Part shown: in pieces, positions 25,435 through 30,359 of the stretch
Position numbering within the stretch: position 1 is the stretch's first letter
How the letters are laid out: each line of letters starts with the position of its first letter
DNA from: Liolophura sinensis
Lineage: Eukaryota > Mollusca > Polyplacophora > Chitonida > Chitonidae
Assembly (NCBI RefSeq): GCF_032854445.1
Contig: NC_088300.1
Span: 27,635,608 to 27,699,607 of the forward strand
DNA length: 64,000 nucleotides
Direction: 5' to 3'
Position numbers and translations under genes: made by a program
The notes under the pieces: model-generated
What the model saw: only the letters and a program-made list of their open reading frames with translations
The model's database searches: none
Told to the model about the DNA's origin: nothing

Positions 25435-28400
25435 ACCATACTGGTGGAAGATATGTGGACTTCAAACAGTTCGAACAGCCACAAGCAAAATCTACATAGC
25501 CTGTACATGAATACTAGAGGATCAGAAATTTCAGACATTGATATTATATGACTGCAAAATCATCAGATTTAAGATTACTCTCTAATTCGGTATAAACAGT
25601 GTGAACACTCACCGATCACTCATCAATCGATCATTCCTTGAAAAGTTTCATTTGCAAGGAGCTCATTTTTCAGCATTCACAATGAATAAATCAAAATCTT
25701 CAATGGATAATTGATGAAGAGCTGACAAGAAAATATTTCACTTATCATTACCTTTTGGTCAGGTGATGAGCCGTTCATTCCAGTGTCTGTATCTAAAGAA
25801 AAGAACAAGAGGTCAGGTAAAAGTTCAAATGCACCTGAACAAAATAAACATGTACTCCTTTGAAATACTTAAAACAATATCATCAGCTTTTTCACGAGTA
25901 ATCTTGAAGGAATATGCTTTTAAAAAATGTATGGCTGCATTCATGTATAAAACATAAATATTAAAACTATTAACAAAACAACGCTGCCTGTATCCAACAA
26001 AAATGAAAACTGCACATGCAAAACAGTTATAGTTGTAGTCCTAGAGGCTTTTGTGTCTATTTATACAGTGGGTATAGTGAAATTCTCAATCTGGTTTCTA
26101 TAAAAAAACACTAAAATTAACAACTTAGAGGCTTGGCATGCAGTCATCCATGTATCTTATTTCACATCTAACAAAAGCTGTAGCCTGACCATGAAATTCA
26201 CATCATTCCTCAATTTTTTCATCAAATAACAACCTTCCTGCAGAAATTGTAGGTGAAAAATCATGCAGGTGAACACAGCTGTGTATGCATGTATCCACCA
26301 AAAATTAAAACTGTACATATGTAAAAAGTTATAGCCTATAGGCAGGGGTATGTAAAAATTTCCCAAAATTATCCACAAATACAGAGTGAATAAAAAAAAT
26401 GAAGGTCTGGTTGCCATGGCAATTATTAGCAACTGAGGGTAACAGTTCAAGGTGGCACACTGTCTTCTCAAATTACCATCAAATTCCATGTGTGCTAAAA
26501 GAAAATTACATCATTGTGATGTCACCTTGATATTGCTGTAATTCTGCAGATGAGTCAAAAGCGATAATTAGTCATTCAATATTCTAAAAATGCAAAAAGG
26601 TCACACAATTCTCACCTTTCTTCTTTATGGCATCTAACGGAGTATGTTTAGGAGATGGTCCAGCCACATCGCCATCATGACTCACCAGGCGTTTCTGTAC
26701 ATATACAAGATTTTACAGGACATTTTACACTGTCATCACTTGCTAGCAGCATGGATGGATAAAAACAATCTTATCTTAATACCTAACTTAAAATGGAGAC
26801 ACATACAATGTAATTAAATTTACTATTTGAGCCCAGCATATAACGAAGGCAAATAGACAGCGTTTGACAAATCATTGCACATATCTAGCTGTTGGAAGTC
26901 CTGTACAAAAATCCCAGGTCCTTCAAGAGCTCAATGTGACACAAATGAAGTTAGAGTGAAGTTTAGCACAAATCTGTTAGCTTTGTCTTCAACAAACAAT
27001 TACTATAGTAATAATCTATTTCTTAACTGTTGTGGGAGTCAATATATCTGAACATCTCCAAATCAGGGTTCGAAATTAACAATCATCTAAACAGTAAAAC
27101 AGTTTGATCATCTTTAACGTTATTTAAGATATTGTCATACTCGCCAGTGACATTTCTGACAAAATGAATCAGAGGGAAACAGAATAAATCTCACAAAAGA
27201 AATCAGTACATAGATTAACTGCCAAGGGTTGTCTTCCATCTTGTAGTTCAGGTTATTCCATCTGAGTGACATGGCTTGTATTTTTAAAATAAATCACCAT
27301 TGCAGAGAAGACCAACTTGACTATGAATGTTCTCTATTCACTGGATTCCTCTTGTGTTTGACTCAACCTGTCATGGGCAGATGTTAATCTATTTGAATGG
27401 TGTTCAAACTTCAACCAATATTGAGTAGGCTTACCCAAGCAATAATTAACAAACCTTTGGTTTATGAAGTAATGGTGATTTTGGTCTGTCATTAAAATGG
27501 ACTTTTCCCGTCTCACCTGAGCAAACAATCAGAAAAACATAAAAAGAATGATTTTGTTTTCAACCATGGTATTTCACATTAAAACTGTCTGATTCTTGAG
27601 GAAGTTACCCTGGAAACATGCAGCAGTCTCTTGACTTCTTCAATATAATTACAAGCAGTAAATTTTACCTAAGTAAATTCCTTTTGAACATTTTATGAAA
27701 TTAAAAACACAAAAGCTACTTAATTTTATAAATTTTAAAATTATAATATCCTCTAATTTCTCAGAATAATCCTTATATGCTAGACCAGTGTTGTACAATG
27801 TCGAACGGCAGAGCAGTTCCTAGATTAGCACACTTACCATCTCCAGAATATTCGTTTTCTTTCTGGAAAACAAAGAAGTAAAGTCACTTTTGCCTTATAA
27901 ACCAGGAACTATTATGATCTTCAAACTTAGGAATGACAAATTTAATAGATAGCTCTAATATTCTAACTAAATCCTATCAGGAAAAAAATCATTTCACACA
28001 ATCACTTTATCAAACTACCTATAAAAGCTTCCCTTGAAATGATCACACAATTTTATTGTATTGGAAGTAGTTTTACTTTATTCTGCCTTGATACTGCTAT
28101 AATACAGCACTTACTTCTTGCTGTTTCTTCTGTTATGGTTACCAGATTTTAGTCAAATTTTCAGATTAAAAAATGAACAAAAACAGCATTTACTATAAAC
28201 CAAAGGTGGCTGCTACAGCATGTATGTATGTGAAATAGAAGTAGAAGAATAGAAGTTTTTTCTGTGAAAACACAAATGGATATGGTTATCGTATGCATAT
28301 CCATAGGTATGTATGTGGCCTTGCGAAGCCTCTACATGACAAAATATGTATGTCTATGCCCATACGCTGTCAGAGTTAGAGCCTATTTATCATGAGGACA

Positions 28401-29619
28401 GTTCTTCACAGCAGCAAGTCAATCACCTGGTCTAAAGTTGTGCATCTCATAGATGATAGTGAAGGTATAAGTCTTCAAAGCTCGGTCTGACTTTATAATT
28501 GACAGAATTGAGGCAAACTATTTGATCCGCTTGTATATATGTTATATGGTTTAGCTGACTGTCACCGAGTGTGACCAGTTGGAATACCCCAGAAGATCAC
28601 AAACTGCATGGGATTATAACTAAGGGGTGAGTGGGATTCACTTGGGACCAAGTTTCCCATGTATATTCTTAGAGGGAGAGGTTAGTGTCAGTTCTATGAA
28701 GATCTATTAACTACAAATGAATACACTTCTGCATCGGCATTTCCAGGTTTGGAACACTGGACCTCTGTAGGGACTCTCACTGTACTTCCCACTGGGTGAA
28801 TGTTGATGCTAATTTCCATAATCTATACCTTAAGGTCAAACAGCCAAAGTAGTAAACATTAGAATCATTGAGGGGTCCCTGTTGCCAAGATGGTTAGCGT
28901 GCCAACACGGCGCCATAATCCAGGAGCCTATCACTGCTGTGAGTTCAAGTCCAGCTTAAGAGGGCTTCCTCTCCCACCGCAATTGGGAAGGTCTGTGAGC
29001 AAGTTGAGGATGGTTGTGGGTTTCCCCTGGGCTTTGCCCAGTTTCCTCCCGCCATCAAGCTGGCCACCGTCACATACGTGAAATATTCTTAAGTACGGCA
29101 CAGAACACCAATCAAACAAAAAAAATAAATTAAAATCATTGAAACATTCTGTTTTATCTTGTCCAATACAAAGTATACAGCTTTCAACAACTTGCAGTAA
29201 TAAATAAACTTTAAAGGTTGGTCAAAGACAAAACCAAAGGCCCAGCCACCACAACTGTACAAACATTTTCTACCTGGAATGTGCAGATAAACACAAATAA
29301 CTTCCTACTGCATTTGTCTTCAAACTATCCCATACCCTCAAAAAGACAAGATCATGTATTCCTAATACCTGTTCATGTCTTTCCAATGGGTAACCTTGAC
29401 TGGTATTCTGTGAATCTGGAGAAAATAAAGAAAACGATACTAAAACTGTCAGCATGTAAACATTTTTTAGATGACTAAACATTACTAGAAAGTAATAATT
29501 ACTTTGAAATTATAAATTATAGTTTATGGACAATTTTATGAGAGTAAACCAGTATTAAATGGCCCATACCATAATGTCTTCGCTCCATGAGTTTCTTCCA
29601 CAGGTTTCTGGCATAACGA
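1013..29619 (-). CDS. Unrecognised multi-microexon gene with repeated WW-half cassettes (both ends incomplete)
   Basis: Seen: about 38 short exons (15-134 nt) with consensus acceptors and donors. Their phases alternate 0-to-1 and 1-to-0 (plus two 1-to-1 and a few 0-to-0). From 27,862 to 1,013 the joined exons, using one of the pair at 5.94-6.20 kb, give about 754 codons without a stop. The protein is hydrophilic and rich in Ser, Lys, Glu and Asp. Its only recognisable fold is a WW-like module split over two exons: FDKVAVDPG, then SGRKYKYNSVTG and a Trp. Many exons are paralogues of one another, in tandem units. I do not recognise the family. Function is unknown; a disordered scaffold with weak proline- or phosphopeptide-binding modules and splice-variable length is an inference. 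No initiator Met or stop was found: the 5' end is at or above 29.6 kb and the 3' end is beyond base 1. Confidence 0.72.
1303..1346 (-). CDS. Cassette-gene exon SSRAMEKMPNDSRM
   Basis: 44 nt, phase 1 to 0, acceptor TTTCACAG, donor GTAAAT. Encodes SSRAMEKMPNDSRM; weak similarity to the AQK exons (RAME, then a Ser/Asp-containing end). Confidence 0.62.
2068..2143 (-). CDS. Cassette-gene exon VSRNDRVTSSVEHRHTSQS
   Basis: 76 nt, phase 0 to 1, acceptor CATTAAG, donor GTGAAC. Starts VSRNDRVTSSVEHRHTSQS. The VTSSVEH motif resembles MTSVKH of the 10-11-kb exons and VTSVEH of the 1.0-kb exon, so these are distant paralogues. Confidence 0.6.
2440..2597 (-). repeat. SINE with tRNA(Ser/Leu)-like head
   Basis: On the minus strand, TGGCCGAGTGGTTAAG (A box) and GGTTCAAACCC (B box) are spaced as in a tRNA. 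The bounding stem is imperfect and no complete cloverleaf forms, so this is a SINE head and not a tRNA gene. Confidence 0.6.
2630..2805 (+). repeat. SINE, common family, 5'-truncated
   Basis: The shared 3' part (catgctggcttcctctcc, then tattcttgagtacagtgtaa and an A/T-rich end). The tRNA head is missing. Confidence 0.7.
2871..2911 (-). CDS. Cassette-gene exon PRKATRKFEGETM
   Basis: 41 nt, phase 1 to 0, acceptor TTTACAG, donor GTAATA. Encodes PRKATRKFEGETM. Confidence 0.62.
3321..3390 (-). CDS. RQ exon copy 4, shortened (RQSSSAGSVGSHHSS)
   Basis: 70 nt, phase 0 to 1, acceptor CTCTAG, donor GTAATC. Starts RQSSSAGSVGSHHSSPSRAE. It has six codons fewer than copies 2 and 3 but the same phases. 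Confidence 0.7.
4176..4228 (-). CDS. AQK exon copy 2 (QKRAMEWSSDDSHKTQS)
   Basis: 53 nt, phase 1 to 0, acceptor TCAACAG, donor GTAAGA. Encodes QKRAMEWSSDDSHKTQS. Confidence 0.74.
4706..4793 (-). CDS. RQ exon copy 3 (RQFSSKRSMASFGNVSP)
   Basis: 88 nt, phase 0 to 1, acceptor TTATAG, donor GTAATT. Starts RQFSSKRSMASFGNVSPRHS. Flanking intron sequence is shared with the 5.9-kb and 3.3-kb copies. Confidence 0.73.
5387..5439 (-). CDS. AQK exon copy 1 (QKGALERPSDDSHKTHS)
   Basis: 53 nt, phase 1 to 0, acceptor TCAACAG, donor GTAAGA. Encodes QKGALERPSDDSHKTHS. Paralogous to the exon at 4.18 kb, 1,211 bp away. Confidence 0.74.
5936..6023 (-). CDS. RQ exon copy 2 (RQCSPERSTAPVKSVSS), probably mutually exclusive
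   Basis: 88 nt, phase 0 to 1, acceptor GTTTAG, donor GTAAAC. Starts RQCSPERSTAPVKSVSSRQS. Joined to copy 1 it would reach a TAA within about 13 codons, so a transcript should use one or the other. Confidence 0.72.
6111..6201 (-). CDS. RQ exon copy 1 (RQFSREKSRTAPVENVSP), probably mutually exclusive
   Basis: 91 nt, phase 0 to 1, acceptor TTTTTAG, donor GTAATC. Starts RQFSREKSRTAPVENVSP. Only 87 bp separate it from the next RQ exon, which has the same phases, so the two cannot be joined in frame. Confidence 0.72.
6656..6735 (-). CDS. WW second-half exon, most divergent (SGRKYEYSSTSMKTRW)
   Basis: 80 nt, phase 1 to 0, acceptor TTTTCAG, donor GTATGC. Encodes SGRKYEYSSTSMKTRWIDTP. The turn Asn is changed to Ser, but Trp and Pro are kept. 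Confidence 0.76.
7451..7514 (-). CDS. WW first-half exon (SDASSEDSSSSDTFDKVAVDP)
   Basis: 64 nt, phase 0 to 1. Starts SDASSEDSSSSD, a possible casein-kinase-2-type acidic serine cluster (inference), and ends TFDKVAVDP, the WW first half. It pairs with the exon at 6.7 kb. Confidence 0.76.
7600..7755 (+). repeat. SINE, common family, 3' part
   Basis: Matches the consensus from caacctgcagatggtcgtgg to attcttgagtacggcataaa and ends in an AATAAATAAAT tail. Confidence 0.75.
8192..8235 (-). CDS. Cassette-gene exon AGQMIKRRSGDFKE
   Basis: 44 nt, phase 1 to 0, acceptor GACACAG, donor GTAAGG. Encodes AGQMIKRRSGDFKE; Arg/Lys-rich, with an RRS motif that could be a kinase site (inference). Confidence 0.62.
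8715..8850 (+). repeat. SINE, common family, degraded 3' part
   Basis: catgctggcttcc at the start and gtgaaatattcttaagtatg at the end, with an AATAAATAAAT tail; the middle is diverged. Confidence 0.65.
9080..9167 (-). CDS. Cassette-gene exon TSSVVNSEAAVGHNRTSRHS
   Basis: 88 nt, phase 0 to 1, acceptor TTTTACAG, donor GTATCA. Starts TSSVVNSEAAVGHNRTSRHS and ends NQKRVMT. Resembles the other 0-1 exons in size and Ser/Arg content. Confidence 0.66.
9535..9668 (-). CDS. Cassette-gene exon, largest (TSRTSAQFLSGLPTVAEED)
   Basis: 134 nt, phase 1 to 0. Starts TSRTSAQFLSGLPTVAEED and ends AGTSDQQYFM. Acceptor ATGAACAG; the donor GTTTGT is weak but gives the phase needed by the next exon. Single copy. 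Confidence 0.62.
10126..10210 (-). CDS. Cassette exon AQPGIDSMTSVKH, copy 2
   Basis: 85 nt, phase 0 to 1, acceptor TCGGTAG, donor GTAAGT. Encodes AQPGIDSMTSVKHVNSNPSS and ends SRASAHS. The flanking intron is also duplicated with the 11.1-kb copy. Confidence 0.72.
10557..10636 (-). CDS. WW second-half exon (SGRKYKYNSVTGKTTWDDEP)
   Basis: 80 nt, phase 1 to 0, donor GTATGC. Encodes SGRKYKYNSVTGKTTWDDEP, including the terminal WW proline. It is preceded by the AQPGIDS exon, not an FDKVA exon, so the first WW strand is missing unless splicing skips. Confidence 0.8.
11112..11196 (-). CDS. Cassette exon AQPGIDSMTSVKH, copy 1
   Basis: 85 nt, phase 0 to 1. Encodes AQPGIDSMTSVKHVSSKSSS and ends KTSALN. 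Acceptor CCAAAG was chosen because the nearer TATAG gives a stop or the wrong phase. Paralogous to the exon at 10.1 kb; the offset is 986 bp. Confidence 0.7.
11393..11475 (-). CDS. WW second-half exon (SGRKYKYNSVTGESAW)
   Basis: 83 nt, phase 1 to 0, acceptor TTTTCAG, donor GTACGT. Encodes SGRKYKYNSVTGESAWADEL and an acidic end DDDETEN. Best WW match of the four, with a charged linker. Confidence 0.8.
12158..12215 (-). CDS. WW first-half exon (EDATSKINAGTFDKVAIDE)
   Basis: 58 nt, phase 0 to 1, acceptor ATTTCAG, donor GTAATC. Encodes EDATSKINAGTFDKVAIDE. FDKVAIDE occupies the WW position of Wx(+)xxDP; Trp is replaced by Phe. It pairs with the exon at 11.4 kb. Confidence 0.76.
12530..12670 (-). 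repeat. SINE, common family, 5'-truncated
   Basis: Reverse-oriented copy: tactcaggagtatttcactt, caaccacctgcgggttgctg, ccagaccttacca, then ggaagccaacatgag. It ends before the tRNA-like head. Confidence 0.7.
12800..12873 (-). CDS. WW second-half exon (SKRKYKYNSVTGETIWADEL)
   Basis: 74 nt, phase 1 to 0, acceptor TTTTCAG, donor GTATGC. Contains SKRKYKYNSVTGETIWADEL: the Tyr-x-Asn turn and second Trp of a WW domain. One of four paralogous WW-half exons in the gene. Confidence 0.8.
13650..14417. repeat. A-rich imperfect repeat block (gctaaaaaaa-gcttaacctt)
   Basis: Several degenerate units of the form (g)agctaaaaaaaagcttaa(t/c)ctt, followed by a tgag(t/a)g...tacaagag motif. The same family forms an array at 50.6-51.25 kb in a cadherin intron. 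Confidence 0.55.
14418..14637. mobile_element. MITE with about 35-bp terminal inverted repeats, copy 1
   Basis: The left end gattccacaaagacatttct plus gacttaagtcaaaa is mirrored by the right end (ttttgacttaagtcagaaat, then gttttttgtggaatc). About 220 bp, no coding potential. Copy 2 lies at 16.48 kb inside a duplicated block. Confidence 0.75.
14799..14856 (-). CDS. Two-exon unit copy B, exon 2 (DDAASKRAARKFDRTAVDP)
   Basis: 58 nt, phase 0 to 1. Encodes DDAASKRAARKFDRTAVDP, the first half of a WW-like module: Phe sits where the first WW Trp is expected. It pairs with the WW-half exon at 12.8 kb. Confidence 0.74.
15898..15948 (-). CDS. Two-exon unit copy B, exon 1, with compensating base
   Basis: 51 nt against 50 in the 17.95-kb copy. 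Entered in phase 0 it reads KLLKRGENKDEAQKTAK; from ENKDEAQKTAK onward the ancestral frame is back. In the ancestral phase it would meet TGA after six codons. It is therefore coding only downstream of the frameshifted exon at 16.9 kb. Confidence 0.66.
16481..16702. mobile_element. MITE with about 35-bp terminal inverted repeats, copy 2
   Basis: Same element as at 14.42 kb, at the corresponding place of the duplicated block, so insertion preceded the duplication. The left repeat is more diverged (attccacaaaaacaattct). Confidence 0.72.
16865..16921 (-). CDS. Two-exon unit copy A, exon 2, frameshifted but open
   Basis: 57 nt against 58 in the paralogue at 14.8 kb: one base is lost near the 5' end. 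After DDA the reading changes from the ancestral ASKRAARKFDRTAVDP to PQRKPLESLIGRLLIQ, with no stop and phase 0-0. The one-base gain in the next exon restores the frame. Confidence 0.66.
17950..17999 (-). CDS. Two-exon unit copy A, exon 1 (AVKESDNKSEAQKTAE)
   Basis: 50 nt, phase 1 to 0, acceptor ATTTCAG, donor GTAATA. Encodes AVKESDNKSEAQKTAE after a split Glu codon. This copy keeps the ancestral frame; its tandem paralogue at 15.9 kb has one extra base. Confidence 0.72.
18535..18765 (-). repeat. SINE, common family, near full length but diverged
   Basis: Reverse copy with shared tail (atttcacttatactggcagt), middle (acccacgaccatgcacattt) and a tRNA-like head containing a B-box relative (aggatttgaactcata). 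Confidence 0.65.
18798..18849 (-). CDS. Cassette-gene exon NTKSSEKEKSDKKTSQQ
   Basis: 52 nt, phase 0 to 1, acceptor TTGCAG, donor GTAAGA. A highly charged linker, single copy. Confidence 0.7.
19002..19042 (-). CDS. Three-exon unit copy 3, exon c (AEMKSSSPDPKAL)
   Basis: 41 nt, phase 1 to 0, acceptor CATCAAG, donor GTAAGG. Encodes AEMKSSSPDPKAL. The intron above it is longer than in the other copies because it holds a Tc1-like transposase remnant. Confidence 0.68.
19650..20420 (-). pseudogene. Tc1/mariner-type transposase remnant
   Basis: Minus-strand fragments in different frames resemble a Tc1-like transposase: an N-terminal helix-turn-helix segment (AVGMFAAGLTQHD), then the catalytic core (GSVMVWGGFT, VVDGKFNAADYRDQLL, VTRAFIDANIF) and a basic C-terminus (RLQRRQPRKF). 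The second catalytic region is scrambled and stops interrupt every frame, so it is dead. It sits in the intron between two cassette-gene exons. I could not place its terminal inverted repeats with confidence. Confidence 0.85.
20998..21036 (-). CDS. Three-exon unit copy 3, exon b (PGAGLFWGAKNP)
   Basis: 39 nt, phase 1 to 1, acceptor ACTGCAG, donor GTATAG. Encodes PGAGLFWGAKNP. Length and boundaries equal the 23.74-kb copy; the residues diverge. Confidence 0.65.
21406..21487 (-). CDS. Three-exon unit copy 3, exon a (QPSVRHDSNVGG)
   Basis: 82 nt, phase 0 to 1. Reads QPSVRHDSNVGGTPERAG and ends LLDGIKKK. Closest to copy 2. A SINE inserted about 30 bp upstream of its acceptor after the duplication. 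Confidence 0.76.
21517..21600 (-). repeat. SINE fragment with target-site duplication
   Basis: A short 3' SINE piece (ttatttatttgattgatgtt ... accagcattatggtaggagg) between two copies of aggatttyatagg. The equivalent place in the 24.2-kb unit is empty, so it inserted after the unit duplicated. Confidence 0.75.
22635..22800 (-). repeat. Diverged SINE-like element, unit copy 3
   Basis: catactcaatcatttttcac, aaaccaccaacttttggcaa, actttcccacatgat. The same element is at 25.20-25.35 kb, about 2.55 kb away, so it was carried along in the unit duplication. Confidence 0.6.
23199..23239 (-). CDS. Three-exon unit copy 2, exon c (TGKQSSSSDPKTP)
   Basis: 41 nt, phase 1 to 0, acceptor CATCAAG, donor GTAAGT. 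Encodes TGKQSSSSDPKTP. The AAG acceptor is shared with the 19.0-kb copy. Confidence 0.7.
23285..23450 (-). repeat. SINE, common family, 3' part
   Basis: Reverse copy close to consensus: caagaatatttcacttatac, gcattatggtgggtggaaac, cttacggccggagaggaagc, ending in cttgaactcacaacc. It begins about 45 bp above the acceptor of an exon. Confidence 0.78.
23739..23777 (-). CDS. Three-exon unit copy 2, exon b (AEAKSLFGEKNP)
   Basis: 39 nt (13 codons), phase 1 to 1, acceptor ACTACAG, donor GTAAGG. This intact copy defines the ancestral splice sites of the decayed copy at 26.2 kb. Confidence 0.72.
24158..24233 (-). CDS. Three-exon unit copy 2, exon a (KLPVSHDSDVGG)
   Basis: 76 nt, phase 0 to 1. Reads KLPVSHDSDVGGPSERN and ends LLDGIKKK. 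Acceptor TGTACAG and donor GTGAGA are identical to the other two copies. Confidence 0.77.
24810..24861. repeat. Perfect 19-bp inverted repeat from two SINE tails
   Basis: tttatttatttgattggtg and caccaatcaaataaataaa flank a 14-nt loop. Two tail fragments lie head to head and would form a hairpin in single-stranded DNA or RNA. Confidence 0.8.
24865..25120 (-). repeat. SINE, common family, near full length
   Basis: Reverse copy from the tail (tttatttgattggtatttta) to a tRNA-like head (cattggtgagaggatcctgg ... cacagaggacccccc). Confidence 0.78.
25205..25350 (-). repeat. Diverged SINE-like element, unit copy 1
   Basis: Pair of the element at 22.64 kb (ccaccaacctttggcaaagt, actttcccacatgatacatg). 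It has a second-family tail (caacaatttttcggttatac). Confidence 0.6.
25367..25431. repeat. (AT)n microsatellite
   Basis: About 64 bp of uninterrupted AT dinucleotides within a cassette-gene intron, likely highly polymorphic. Confidence 0.97.
25752..25786 (-). CDS. Three-exon unit copy 1, exon c (TGMNGSSPDQK)
   Basis: 35 nt, phase 1 to 0, acceptor GATACAG, donor GTAATG. Encodes TGMNGSSPDQK after a split Asp codon. It is two codons shorter than its paralogues at 23.2 and 19.0 kb. Confidence 0.68.
26209..26246 (-). pseudogene. Three-exon unit copy 1, decayed exon b
   Basis: This aligns to the exons at 23.74 and 21.0 kb (TTATTTGATGAAAAAAT core), but the acceptor CTACAG has become CTACAA, the donor CAGGTAAG has become GAGGAATG, and one base is missing. 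As this exon type is phase 1-1, its loss leaves the frame of the gene intact. Confidence 0.7.
26616..26694 (-). CDS. Three-exon unit copy 1, exon a (KRLVSHDGDVAG)
   Basis: 79 nt, phase 0 to 1, acceptor TGTACAG, donor GTGAGA. Reads KRLVSHDGDVAGPSPK and ends LDAIKKK. Paralogous to the exons at 24.2 and 21.4 kb, with splice sites conserved as well. Confidence 0.75.
27455..27516 (-). CDS. Cassette-gene exon ETGKVHFNDRPKSPLLHKPK
   Basis: 62 nt, phase 1 to 0, acceptor TTGCTCAG. The donor is the weak GTTTGT, also used by the exon at 9.5 kb. A longer frame here (phase 0, ending at GTAAGC) has no phase-compatible neighbour, so I prefer this one. Confidence 0.58.
27838..27862 (-). CDS. Cassette-gene exon KENEYSGD
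   Basis: 25 nt, phase 0 to 1, acceptor TTTTCCAG, donor GTAAGTG. It encodes KENEYSGD and joins the next exon as DGETGKVHF. Confidence 0.6.
28115..28129 (-). CDS. Candidate 15-nt microexon (KKQQE)
   Basis: Between acceptor CATAACAG and donor GTAAGTG lie 15 nt encoding KKQQE, phase 0-0, matching the phase-0 start of the next exon. The strong donor is the main support; the polypyrimidine tract is poor. Confidence 0.4.
28872..29128 (+). repeat. SINE, common family, full length
   Basis: Starts ggggtccctgttgccaagat with a tRNA-like head (B box gagttcaagtcc) and ends tattcttaagtacggcacag followed by an A-rich tail. Confidence 0.8.
29570..29619 (-). CDS. Candidate 5'-most exon of the cassette gene (frame ambiguous)
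   Basis: 50 nt, acceptor ATTTCAG, donor GTATGG. One frame (phase 2-1) reads RYARNLWKKLMERRHY, a convincing basic helix. Another (phase 1-0) reads VMPETCGRNSWSEDIM and fits the phase of the exons below it. I cannot decide between them from sequence alone. Confidence 0.5.
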
Positions 29620-30359
29620 CTGAAATTCAAGCAAGGCTTTAGTTTAGTGATTATACCAAAATGACGCATCAGTAGGCCTCCTCTGAATTACCTCCCTAGT
29701 CACACGACAGTAACTATGATATAACCGGTGATTAGTTTCTCACATGTCAAACAATGAAAAGCAGGACGTCACCTAGTGAATCAAGTATCAGAGGTAACAA
29801 ATGTTGCCACAGTATAAACAGTACCAGGATGTAAAAAAACATGACATTAGCCATTGAGAATTGTGAAAATGCTAAGAAATCTTAGATGAAGTCCATTGTT
29901 TTTAGCTCATGTAGAATTCCTAAAAACATGCTATTTGTATGGGTGACTCAAGGGAGGCAACTAGCTCTGTGGAGCCAGATTCATGACATCAATAGTGTAT
30001 ATATTCTTACTGCCCTGTCATACTGACTTGAAGAAGTCAATATAATTGAAACCTGCACTGTAATTTGATTTTAGTTGAACTTTAATTGAACATAAAAATC
30101 ACATAAAAAAGGATATATAAAACACATTTGGTAAATTGGGATTGATATCAGGGCTTTATTGTAAACACATGACTGATAATGCTATACAAAGAATGTGCAC
30201 ATGGAACACTATAGGGATAGCTAGTGGTCCCCATTCATAAGTATAATATGCAGTGGGCTGTGGCCCAAGGTCCCCTGAGGACAGTACAGTAAACATTAAG
30301 GTTCACGTTCATAATGACGTATACTGTTACTGTGGACAGTCAGTTAGTTAGACATGAAA

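Larger units (their letters stand above)
19002..26694 (-). repeat. Three tandem copies of a 2.5-2.8-kb three-exon unit
   Basis: Exons a, b and c recur at 26.6/26.2/25.75, 24.2/23.7/23.2 and 21.4/21.0/19.0 kb, with matching intron blocks (agcagcatggacagataaaa, aatggagacacata). The unit keeps the reading frame (0-1, 1-1, 1-0), so copies can be gained or lost without a frameshift. Confidence 0.82.

Noticed and set aside
27334-27454. Extension of the exon at 27.5 kb to a 64-codon open frame
   Set aside because: It needs phase 0 at the acceptor, which conflicts with both neighbours; the shorter phase 1-0 reading fits.
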